A stretch of DNA of 5,823 nucleotides from an uncultured Pseudomonadota bacterium. GTDB taxonomy: Bacteria > Pseudomonadota > Gammaproteobacteria > Burkholderiales > Methylophilaceae. A program made the position numbers and the translations under genes. Below the pieces are notes generated by a model. That model saw nothing but the letters and a program-made list of their open reading frames with translations, made no database searches and was not told where the DNA came from. This document shows, in pieces, positions 1 to 5,823 of the stretch (position 1 is its first letter; each line of letters opens with the position of its first letter). The stretch lies in assembly GCA_903854305.1 (NCBI GenBank), contig CAINWC010000277.1, forward strand, positions 1-5,823, written 5' to 3'.

Positions 1-6
1 ACTGGG

Positions 7-55
7 ATTACTTAAGCTTAGTATCACTTAAACTTAAGTATTACTTAAACTTGGT
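7..55. repeat. Three tandem imperfect 16-17 bp direct repeats
   Basis: Three adjoining units lie at 7-22, 23-39 and 40-55 and can be aligned by eye to a consensus close to ATTACTTAAACTTAGT. Unit 2 has one extra base. Units differ from one another at only a few positions, mostly near their 3' end. Unit 2 contains the palindrome ACTTAAGT (32-39). Unit 3 runs into the left arm of the hairpin at 50-77. The array starts only six bases from the window edge, so further units could lie to the left. The role is unknown: it could be a small operator or iteron-like array, or simply a decayed AT-rich tandem duplication downstream of the operon. Confidence 0.6.
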
Positions 56-77
56 GCAGATAATTTTCTGCACCAAG
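50..77 (-). terminator. Hairpin, likely terminator of the leftward operon
   Basis: A perfect 11-bp inverted repeat (50-60 and 67-77, arm CTTGGTGCAGA) encloses a 6-base loop. It sits about 30 bases past the stop codon of the M48 peptidase gene. In the leftward transcript the stem is followed by a short, interrupted T-rich tail (TTTAAGTAAT), which is weaker than a classic U-tract. In the rightward direction no T-run follows, so it should act mainly on leftward transcription. A second small hairpin (CTCGT/ACGAG, 84-96) lies between the stop codon and this stem. Confidence 0.65.
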
Positions 78-105
78 CAGAATCTCGTTACACGAGGCTT
101 AATCG

Positions 106-1056
106 CTAATTTTTCAGTGTATAAAACCTATTTTCCAGCGTTTTACCATTTTTCACCTGATCAAGGCGGTTGCCTACGGCATCGCTTAAAGCGGCTAGCC
201 TGTCATCAGGAAGCGGATGTGTTTTAAACAACAAAGCAACGCTGCTATCATTCTTATTCGTTTGTCCTAAAGTATCTAATACTTCAGGCAAGCCAAACGG
301 CTCATAGCCCGCACGGGTGGCGTAGCTTAAGCCTAATCTATCGGCTTCATATTCTGCAGTTTTATCTAAGCTGCGTGCGCTAATTTCTGCGCCGCTACCA
401 ATCGCTTTACTCACCAATTTATTGTCTTTACCTAATTGTTGACTCAAAAAGCTGGCACCAGCGTTTAATAGTTGTTGTTTTTGCAGCACTTTAAGTTGGT
501 GCTTTTTAACAATATGGCCAATTTCATGGCCAAGTACGCCGGCCAATTGCGCTTCATTATTCAGCTTGCGGTATAAACCTTTAGTGACCATGACATAGCC
601 ACCTGGTGCGGCAAATGCGTTCAAATCATCACTTTCAATCACACCAAAGTGCCAAGGCAAATCTGGGCGATCTGATTGCGACGCTACCCAGCGGCCTACT
701 GAGTTGACGTATTTTTGCAGTGCTTCATCTTTTACCAGCGGCGCGGCGCCTAGCAAATTACCGGTAATTTCTCGACCCAAAGCGATCTCGTCCTCTTTAC
801 TTGGATTTTTCCAGTTAATGGTCGGTTCTGCAGGCCCCGTTGTGACGTTATTTGTAGCTGTGCTTGAAGGCGTAGTGCCATCGACCGAAGTGGTTGGCGT
901 ATTGTTTACTGGTGCTGAACTTGGGTCAATTTGCTTTTTTACAGCCTCTTTTACCGCATTTTTGAAATCAAAAGCGGCACTTTGTAAGCTGATGCAGCTT
1001 AACAGGCAGGCCATTAAAGTGGATAACAATAGATGTCTTTTTAATTGGCTATTCAT
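106..1056 (-). CDS. M48 family zinc metallopeptidase, exported (BepA/LoiP-like)
   Basis: A predicted secreted zinc endopeptidase of family M48, the group that includes the periplasmic proteases BepA and LoiP that act on misassembled outer-membrane proteins. The 316-residue product begins with a basic, hydrophobic signal sequence (residues 1-28). C17 and C21 sit in lipobox-like settings (LMAC, LLSC), so it may be a lipoprotein; cleavage after SAA (26-28) is the alternative. A Thr/Ser/Pro/Asn-rich linker (about 45-80) precedes the catalytic domain. The zinc site is HEIGH (177-181), with the third ligand probably E237 in EYEADRLG. The motif THPLPDDRL (279-287) resembles the loop that carries the regulatory 'switch' histidine in BepA. 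No TPR domain follows, so this is the short form. The start ATG overlaps the stop of the SH3 gene (ATGA), and an AAGGTGAG ribosome site ends five bases upstream. It is the last gene of the three-gene operon. The substrate is unknown. Confidence 0.93.
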   Translation of the reverse strand: MNSQLKRHLLLSTLMACLLSCISLQSAAFDFKNAVKEAVKKQIDPSSAPVNNTPTTSVDGTTPSSTATNNVTTGPAEPTINWKNPSKEDEIALGREITGNLLGAAPLVKDEALQKYVNSVGRWVASQSDRPDLPWHFGVIESDDLNAFAAPGGYVMVTKGLYRKLNNEAQLAGVLGHEIGHIVKKHQLKVLQKQQLLNAGASFLSQQLGKDNKLVSKAIGSGAEISARSLDKTAEYEADRLGLSYATRAGYEPFGLPEVLDTLGQTNKNDSSVALLFKTHPLPDDRLAALSDAVGNRLDQVKNGKTLENRFYTLKN

Positions 1057-1565
1057 TTTTGCTCACCTTTTGGTGCGGTTAAGTTGGCAAAGGCAATGGG
1101 CTTTAAATGACCTGCGCTGGCAAATTGGCGGCCTTGTTCTGCACTTTTCGTATAGCTTTCTAATGATTTCACTTCAGTTTCATTAAACTTGGCAGCTTTA
1201 AGGTCTTGCTCGCTTAAACCGCGAATGCCTGTAGTAGAAACTACTTGGCCTGTAGCCGCACGGCCGCTGGCCGCAGCCAATACGCCTGCAGCTTGATTGC
1301 CATTGCTGGCACTGCGCTTAACGGATAATAAACGTACCCAGCCTGTGGTATTTTTCGCTTTAACTTGTAGCCAAGCCCCTTGTTTTTTCAATATTTCAAG
1401 GGCATCGCCACGATTAAAACTGCCAGCCACTTTCGCATCGGTAAATGGTTCTAAGCGCATGCTGTCGTTTTTAAGGGCGCTGCCTGTTTCTGCACTCATA
1501 CTCACGTTAGCAAACAGCAGGGCAGGCAGGCTAACTGCAATGAGCAGGCATTTTAATTTATTCAT
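1053..1565 (-). CDS. Secreted bacterial SH3-domain protein
   Basis: A small exported protein of 170 residues. The N-terminus (MNKLKCLLIAVSLPALLFA, then cleavage probably after SMSA at about residue 25) is a typical signal peptide. Residues about 35-83 look like a bacterial SH3 (SH3b) domain: a strand, a turn, then the pattern GDALEILKKQGAWLQVKAKN followed by TTGWV, as in domains that bind cell-wall peptides or protein partners. A Gly/Ala/Ser-rich stretch (85-105) links to a C-terminal segment containing TGIRGLSEQDLKAAKF (112-127), which recurs, from memory, in SH3-type proteins paired with M48 peptidases. The gene start overlaps the end of the CHASE2 gene by 8 bp, and its end overlaps the M48 start by 4 bp. 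An AAGGA-type ribosome site lies somewhat far (about 11 bases) from the ATG, which suggests coupling to upstream translation. A likely role is an adaptor or cell-wall anchor for the peptidase or the sensor; this is inferred from context. Confidence 0.85.
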   Translation of the reverse strand: MNKLKCLLIAVSLPALLFANVSMSAETGSALKNDSMRLEPFTDAKVAGSFNRGDALEILKKQGAWLQVKAKNTTGWVRLLSVKRSASNGNQAAGVLAAASGRAATGQVVSTTGIRGLSEQDLKAAKFNETEVKSLESYTKSAEQGRQFASAGHLKPIAFANLTAPKGEQK

Positions 1566-3273
1566 AATGTTGTGGTTCCTTTTCTAAAACATCTAATTTG
1601 ATGATGGCTTGTGCAAATAAGCTGCGCCATTGGCTATCTAGCGGTTTTTCTGTATTGAGTACGCCATTATGGTGTACATAACGCACATCCGTGCCGCTAG
1701 GCATACCGACATGCTGTAATGCTGCTTTGAGTTGTAAGCCTAATTGTGAGGCATCATGTTTGATTTTTTCAGCTTCAGCTTCGTCATCATGCGGATAAGC
1801 CCAGCTCACAACCATCATATCGCCAAACAAGCCCCAGACGCCGCTTTGCGTGCCCTTTAAAAACTCAACGGTGGTGGGCATGGTGCAGCGCTGTTGAATT
1901 TGATGCTGTATCTTTTTTAACATCCCATCAGGTAGCGCTTCCTCGCTGGCGATCATAATCGGCATCAATAAAATCGCCGTGCCTTTTTTGCCCGCTTCAA
2001 TATCATTCGCCAGCAAGCGCTGCATGGCTCTATCGTTGGCCAGCGCGTATATTTTCGCCACACTGAAATACATCACTGCCCAGGTAATTGGCCCTGTAAT
2101 ATCTAAATAAACGTTGGTAAAGTTAAGCACGAGGTAAGAGATACTTAGCAATATGATCTGGCTACTACTGAACATGGTGGTGACTTTATCGCGATCTACA
2201 TTGCGGTAAAACACTAAGGCAGTCACCCATATCAGTAATAAACTCATTAAAATGTAAGGCGTTTTTCCGCGCCAAACATGCAGGTAATCCACGTGTTTTA
2301 CATTATCTATCGCTGTGGCTAAAATCTCTACGCCAGGATATTCTTTGGCCATGGCGGTCGCTTTAATGTCAAAAAGCGATGGTGCGGTAGAGCCAATAAT
2401 CACAATCTTATTGGTAAATTCATTGGGCGCACGTTGTTTAACCTTGCTCGACATGTCGGTGTAAACGTCGCTAAACGTGGTATATAGGTAGGTAAATGGC
2501 TTGCCACGCCAGTTAATCAGCATGTTTTGCGGCGGTGGCATCGAGTTCATTTGCACAAAATTGCCCACGGCTAAGGGTAATGACGGCAGTAACCAGCCTT
2601 TTTCATCATGCCAAAGTCGATATTCACGTGTGATGCCGTCTGCATCTGCGTAAATGTTATGGGTACCAAGCCGTTTAGAATTTAGAGCTGCCTCGAAATG
2701 TGGCAAGACAATCGCAATTGGACTTTTTGGCTGTGGCATCGCTACGCCATTGGCATCTGTTGCTGAATAGTGAATGCCAGGAATCATATCTGGCGTGATT
2801 TTACTTAAATGGTCGCTGGCTTCAGCTAGGCGCAGCATAGGGAAAAACGTGTTATCTGTACCAGCAATCACATCATTAAAATAAGTATCGCTGTCCGGAT
2901 TGTAAACGTCAGCATCGCTGAACAAAATATCAAACACAACGGCTTTCGGTTTTTGTGCCTCGATATTTTCTATAAACTCACCAAATACTTGGCGCGGCCA
3001 AGGCCAGCGGCCATAATCCTTCGCCATCGCGCTTAATGAGGCCTCGTTGATATCCACAATGACAATGTCGGGGTCAGCTTTCGGCATCACAATTCGATTT
3101 TTTACCATGAGATCAAAAGCACGATCCCGCATGTTTTGACCTACTTGAAACACATTGGCATCAAGCAGCACGAGCAATGTCAGCAGGGCGCACAGGTATA
3201 AATAAAAGTTATTACTGAGCTTGCGCGTCATGCTTATCAGCCATTGGCTGATGATCAGTTTGAGTTTAATCAT
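1558..3273 (-). CDS. CHASE2-domain membrane sensor with cyclase-like C-terminal region
   Basis: An inner-membrane protein with an extracytoplasmic CHASE2 sensor domain, a class usually fused to adenylate cyclases, histidine kinases or serine/threonine kinases. From the ATG at 3273 (571 residues) the order is: TM helix about 23-42; CHASE2 domain about 45-330, with WPWPR (90-94), VVFDILFS (112-119), DGITR (212-216), NWRGKP (254-259), KIVIIGSTA (289-297) and YPGVEILATAIDN (312-324); three TM helices near 338-356, 371-389 and 393-412. The remaining 150 or so residues are cytoplasmic. They carry GLFGDMMVVSWAYP (481-494), which resembles the second metal-binding segment of class III nucleotide cyclases, but no convincing first metal-site motif. 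Output is therefore probably degenerate or non-catalytic. Start choice: an in-frame TTG at 3288 would add five residues and a second ATG at 3231 would remove 14; none has a clear ribosome site, and ATG 3273 is preferred for codon reasons. It is first in the three-gene operon. Its ligand is unknown. Confidence 0.88.
   Translation of the reverse strand: MIKLKLIISQWLISMTRKLSNNFYLYLCALLTLLVLLDANVFQVGQNMRDRAFDLMVKNRIVMPKADPDIVIVDINEASLSAMAKDYGRWPWPRQVFGEFIENIEAQKPKAVVFDILFSDADVYNPDSDTYFNDVIAGTDNTFFPMLRLAEASDHLSKITPDMIPGIHYSATDANGVAMPQPKSPIAIVLPHFEAALNSKRLGTHNIYADADGITREYRLWHDEKGWLLPSLPLAVGNFVQMNSMPPPQNMLINWRGKPFTYLYTTFSDVYTDMSSKVKQRAPNEFTNKIVIIGSTAPSLFDIKATAMAKEYPGVEILATAIDNVKHVDYLHVWRGKTPYILMSLLLIWVTALVFYRNVDRDKVTTMFSSSQIILLSISYLVLNFTNVYLDITGPITWAVMYFSVAKIYALANDRAMQRLLANDIEAGKKGTAILLMPIMIASEEALPDGMLKKIQHQIQQRCTMPTTVEFLKGTQSGVWGLFGDMMVVSWAYPHDDEAEAEKIKHDASQLGLQLKAALQHVGMPSGTDVRYVHHNGVLNTEKPLDSQWRSLFAQAIIKLDVLEKEPQHYE
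3236..3252 (-). other. Short palindrome just upstream of alternative CHASE2 start
   Basis: ATCAGCCA and TGGCTGAT flank a single central T, giving 8-bp arms that in RNA would fold as about a 6-bp stem with a 5-base loop. In the leftward mRNA it lies within the first codons after ATG 3273 and four bases before the in-frame ATG at 3231. It could mildly affect start selection or be a protein-binding palindrome; chance is also possible. Confidence 0.35.
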
Positions 3274-3320
3274 GAAGGTGAATGTCAATTTAGGGTGTGG
3301 CTAAAATCATAAATGTTTTT

Positions 3321-3354
3321 TTGGCTTAATGGTGGATTTGTTATACTGAAAACC
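3321..3354 (+). promoter_or_regulatory. Candidate extended -10 promoter for the HemD-like gene
   Basis: TGTTATACT (3339-3347) contains TATACT, one base off the -10 consensus, preceded by TG at the extended -10 position. TTGGCT (3321-3326) is a possible -35 but with a short 15-base spacer; an extended -10 can work with a poor -35. Initiation near 3354 gives a leader of about 77 bases. Confidence 0.5.
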
Positions 3355-3369
3355 TGCGCCAAAAGTAAA
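3333..3369 (-). promoter_or_regulatory. Candidate promoter for the leftward CHASE2-SH3-M48 operon
   Basis: On the minus strand a TATAAC -10-like hexamer (3345-3340) is preceded, with an 18-base spacer, by TTTACT (3369-3364) as a weak -35. Transcription would begin near 3333, leaving a leader of about 60 bases before ATG 3273. The match to sigma-70 consensus is modest. The -10 shares bases with the rightward -10. Confidence 0.35.
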
Positions 3370-3416
3370 TAAGTGTTAGTTAGCGTCTTGTTGACTTTAT
3401 TGCAGCGCTTAATATT

Positions 3417-3424
3417 AAAGGGAA
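3417..3424 (+). promoter_or_regulatory. Ribosome binding site that supports the TTG start
   Basis: AAAGGGAA, with an AGGGA core ending seven bases before TTG 3431, is the best ribosome site in the intergenic region. It fixes the TTG as the start of the HemD-like gene. The next in-frame ATG is 47 codons further in and would remove conserved N-terminal sequence. The site overlaps the 10-bp palindrome TTAATATTAA (3409-3418). Confidence 0.65.
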
Positions 3425-3430
3425 CAAATC

Positions 3431-4249
3431 TTGAAAGATAAAACCATCGCTATTTTGGAAAATCGTGCAGGGGAGCAACTTGCAGATTTGGTCAGAAAAT
3501 ATGGTGGAACACCTTTTTCTGCACCTGCCTTGGCGGAGGTGCCTGATATTGATCCGGTGTTAATCTCGCAGATGATCGAGGATTGGCAAGTGAATCAACC
3601 GGATTTCTTTATTTTTCAAACAGGGGTCGGCGTAAAAGCATTGTTTGCAACGACGGATAGTTTAGGCATTTCCGAGCAGTTTTTGCAAGTTCTTGCATCA
3701 GCGATTGTCGCCGTGCGCGGCACTAAGCCTTCGGCCGTATTGAAATCGCGCAATGTGCGCATTGATTTGCTAGCGAGTGAGCCTTATACCACCGCTGAGG
3801 TGCTTACTGCGCTGGATGCCTACAATATTGCGGGGAAACTGGTCGTGGTACAACGTTACGGCGATACCAATTGGGATCTGCAAAAGGCGCTGGAAGAAAG
3901 AGGCGCGCGCGTGGCTGAAATTACCACTTACCGTTGGAGTCTGCCAGAAAGTATTCAGCCCATGCTTGATATGATGGATGCGTTAGCGGCTGGTACGATT
4001 GATATGGTTTGCTTTACCAGCGCATCGCAAGTGCATAACTTGTTTGCCGTTGCCCAGCAACTTGGTCGAACTGAAGCGCTGCAAGCCGATTTACACCGCA
4101 GCATGGTCGCGTCAATTGGCCCAGTTTGCACGGTAGCATTGCATAAGTTTGGTCTTAAAGTAGATGTTGAGCCTAACCCGCCAAAGTTAGGGCCTTTTAT
4201 TACGGCCATCAATAGCAAGTTTACTGAAACTAGCCCTGCGCTCGTCTAA
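3431..4249 (+). CDS. Uroporphyrinogen-III synthase family protein (HemD-like)
   Basis: A 272-residue cytoplasmic protein of the HemD family, which closes hydroxymethylbilane to uroporphyrinogen III, the branch point to heme, siroheme and cobalamin. The family shows weak sequence conservation; visible landmarks are ILENRAGEQLADLVRKYGG (8-26), FQTGVGVKALF (62-72), AVRGTKPSAVL (94-104), VVVQRYGD (138-145), VCFTSASQVHNLF (193-205), VASIGPVCTVAL (226-237) and VEPNPPKLGPFI (246-257). The length is normal for a complete two-lobed enzyme. It begins with TTG and has no hemC, hemX or hemY beside it, unlike the usual proteobacterial hemCD arrangement. The sequence style (ENRAGEQL, PPKLGP) recalls the stand-alone paralogues often found near nitrate or nitrite assimilation genes, so it may not be the housekeeping HemD; hence no symbol is given. 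The stop is followed by two more in-frame TAA codons, and the nuclease gene starts 11 bases after the first stop, so the two are likely co-transcribed. Confidence 0.85.
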   Translation: MKDKTIAILENRAGEQLADLVRKYGGTPFSAPALAEVPDIDPVLISQMIEDWQVNQPDFFIFQTGVGVKALFATTDSLGISEQFLQVLASAIVAVRGTKPSAVLKSRNVRIDLLASEPYTTAEVLTALDAYNIAGKLVVVQRYGDTNWDLQKALEERGARVAEITTYRWSLPESIQPMLDMMDALAAGTIDMVCFTSASQVHNLFAVAQQLGRTEALQADLHRSMVASIGPVCTVALHKFGLKVDVEPNPPKLGPFITAINSKFTETSPALV

Positions 4250-4259
4250 TAATAAGCCC

Positions 4260-5823
4260 ATGCTGCCATCTATCACCTATTTAGATCTTGAAACAACAGG
4301 CGCAACGCCACTGACCGACCGTATCACAGAAATTGCGCTGGTTCGGTTTGATCACGGCGTTGAAGTGGCTCGCTGGCAGACGCTGGTCAATCCTGAGCAG
4401 CCTATCTCCGCATTCATTCAACAGCTCACGGGCATCGATAATGAAATGGTGGCGAATGCACCTACCTTTGCACAGGTGGCTGACAAGTTGTTGAGTTTTC
4501 TGGAAGGTACGGTATTAGCCGCGCATAATGTGCGTTTTGACCACGGCTTTATTAAAGCTGAGCTCAAACGTTTGGACTATACCTTACGACAAAAAGTGTT
4601 GTGTACCGTCAAGCTGTCGCGTTTGCTTTATCCACAACATCGCAGCCACGGCTTAGATGCGATTATGCAGCGCCACAACATTACCAGTATTGCCCGACAT
4701 CGTGCGATGGGCGATGTTGAATCGGTACTGTCTTTTTTAGCCTCCGCCAAATTAGAGTTAGGTGAAGCGACCATTATTAATGCGGCTAAACAGCTGATGC
4801 GCGGCCCTGCATTGCCACCACATTTAGATGCAGTTTCGCTGGAAGATATGCCTGAAACGCCCGGAGTGTACTTGTTTTATGGTGATAATGACTTGCCGAT
4901 CTATATCAGCAAAGGTGCGAATATCCGTGCGCGGGTATACGCACATTTCAGCACTGAGAAGGCCTCCGCCAAAGATGCGCGTATCAGCCAGGACACTAAA
5001 CGCGTTGAATGGATAGAAACGGCGGGCGAGTTTAGCGCTTTATTATTAGAATCTAGATTAGTCAAAGCGCATCAACCTATCCATAATCGCCAGTTACGTA
5101 ATGAGCAGCAGCTATGTAGCTGGAAACTCAATGCAGACGCTAATGCCAAGCCTGCCTTGGTGTTGGTGCAAGAGGCTGATATTAACCCAGCTGAATTAGG
5201 CCAATTATTTGGAACATTCAAGAGTAAAAAGCAGGCAGTCGCCGCGTTACGAAAAGTCGCTGAAGCGCATCAATTATGCCCCAAAGTGCTCGGACTTGAG
5301 CTAGGTGAGGGCGCCTGTTTTTCTACGCAAACCAAACGATGCAAGGGCGTATGTTGCGGACGTGAGTCGCCACAGATGCATAATCTGCGATTGCAACAAG
5401 CATTGATTGCAAATCGCTTAAAAGCTTGGCCGTTTGCTGGAAAAATTGGCATACGTGAACATAGCCGTGAAAATAACAAAACCCAAATGCATATTTTTGA
5501 GCATTGGTGTTATCTGGGCGTGATCGACAATGAAGCGGATTTAACTGAAAGTATTCAGCAAAAATCAGCGCTTAAATTTGATTTAGATACCTTTTTACGG
5601 GATGAAGCACGGCGCGAGCCTACTCGTATCGGACGTTTCGAGAAGACAGCCCGATTGGCTGAGCAACTCGACCGACACCATGGTTCAGGTCAAACCAACC
5701 TTGGCCCACCACAAAAAAACATGGATCACGCACTGGAAATTCTGTATCGTGATGGCGTAGCGCAGGCTTGCAAAACTAAATTATTGCGCTATCTGTGTTA
5801 TGCGCTGATTCGTCCTTACGGTA
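4260..5823 (+). CDS. DEDDh 3'-5' exonuclease fused to UvrC/Cho-like GIY-YIG nuclease (3' end outside window)
   Basis: A predicted DNA-repair nuclease, open to the window edge (521 codons seen, no stop). Residues 1-170 form a DnaQ-like proofreading-type exonuclease with all five DEDDh residues: D9 and E11 (YLDLETTG), D94 (AHNVRFD), H147 and D152 (HRAMGD). Residues about 195-275 form a GIY-YIG domain like that of UvrC and Cho: PGVY (201-204), YISK (215-218, where Ser replaces the usual Gly), R223/R225 and the catalytic-type E264 (LLLESRLVKAHQP). A cysteine cluster follows (C340, C353, C361, C365, C366), like the KRC-x3-C region of UvrC that is reported to hold an iron-sulfur cluster. The block ending FDLDTF (440-445) is normally close to the C-terminus of this family as I recall it, yet the frame continues at least 76 residues. 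The ATG at 4260 lies seven bases from the DLE codons' upstream stretch (DLE begins at residue 9), typical for the family. The ribosome site is weak, so coupling with the preceding gene is plausible. It lacks the UvrC C-terminal nuclease half. Confidence 0.88.
   Translation, partial: MLPSITYLDLETTGATPLTDRITEIALVRFDHGVEVARWQTLVNPEQPISAFIQQLTGIDNEMVANAPTFAQVADKLLSFLEGTVLAAHNVRFDHGFIKAELKRLDYTLRQKVLCTVKLSRLLYPQHRSHGLDAIMQRHNITSIARHRAMGDVESVLSFLASAKLELGEATIINAAKQLMRGPALPPHLDAVSLEDMPETPGVYLFYGDNDLPIYISKGANIRARVYAHFSTEKASAKDARISQDTKRVEWIETAGEFSALLLESRLVKAHQPIHNRQLRNEQQLCSWKLNADANAKPALVLVQEADINPAELGQLFGTFKSKKQAVAALRKVAEAHQLCPKVLGLELGEGACFSTQTKRCKGVCCGRESPQMHNLRLQQALIANRLKAWPFAGKIGIREHSRENNKTQMHIFEHWCYLGVIDNEADLTESIQQKSALKFDLDTFLRDEARREPTRIGRFEKTARLAEQLDRHHGSGQTNLGPPQKNMDHALEILYRDGVAQACKTKLLRYLCYALIRPYG

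Noticed and set aside
704..1186. Rightward open frame of 160 codons opposite the M48 and SH3 genes
   Set aside because: It lies antisense to two well-supported genes, has no recognisable domain and no ribosome site, and its composition mirrors the opposite strand.
1297..1587. Rightward open frame opposite the SH3 gene
   Set aside because: It is a shadow of the SH3 coding sequence with no family resemblance.
3391..3418. TTGACT and TATTAA as an alternative rightward promoter
   Set aside because: The -35 is good, but the -10 is poor and initiation would fall at or after the ribosome site, leaving almost no leader.
3409..3418. TTAATATTAA palindrome as an operator
   Set aside because: Ten AT-only bases are expected by chance in such a region and there is no second copy; noted only with the ribosome site.
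3955..4218. Leftward open frame opposite the HemD-like gene
   Set aside because: It lies fully within the conserved 3' part of the HemD-like gene, which explains the sequence better.
5602..5760. A 52-codon frame inside the nuclease tail with a phrase (KHGASLLVSD) faintly like some eukaryotic DDE transposases
   Set aside because: It is short, overlaps the longer in-frame nuclease extension, has no catalytic triad and no ribosome site; the resemblance is probably chance.

Overview
The window reads as chromosomal DNA of a moderate-GC Gram-negative proteobacterium. Protein flavour (CHASE2 domain, a family of exonuclease fused to a UvrC-like nuclease, a stand-alone HemD-like protein) fits a betaproteobacterium, perhaps Methylophilaceae such as Methylotenera. 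That placement is an inference from remembered protein style, not from a search. No tRNA, rRNA, CRISPR array, insertion sequence or phage gene was seen.

Layout. Positions 1-105 hold no gene. They contain three tandem imperfect 16-17 bp repeats and a strong hairpin that probably ends the leftward operon. Positions 106-3273 carry three leftward genes that overlap end to start. In order of transcription they are a membrane CHASE2 sensor with a degenerate cyclase-like C-terminal region, a secreted bacterial SH3-domain protein, and a secreted zinc metallopeptidase of family M48. A divergent intergenic region (about 3274-3430) holds candidate promoters for both directions, whose -10 elements overlap. 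Rightward, a TTG-started HemD-like uroporphyrinogen-III synthase (3431-4249) ends in three consecutive in-frame TAA codons. Eleven bases after its first stop codon begins a DEDDh exonuclease/GIY-YIG nuclease fusion (4260 to beyond the window edge).

How they may work together. The leftward trio looks like one envelope module. It would have a periplasmic sensor domain anchored in the inner membrane, an SH3b protein that could bind peptidoglycan or a partner, and a BepA/LoiP-like protease for envelope quality control. The overlaps (8 bp and 4 bp) argue for translational coupling and matched expression. The rightward pair combines tetrapyrrole synthesis with DNA repair. The two share a transcript by position, but no functional link is evident.

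The most unusual points are the three-gene envelope cassette, the cyclase-like tail on the CHASE2 protein, the YIS variant of the GIY-YIG motif, and a C-terminal extension of the nuclease beyond the point where I expect the family to end.
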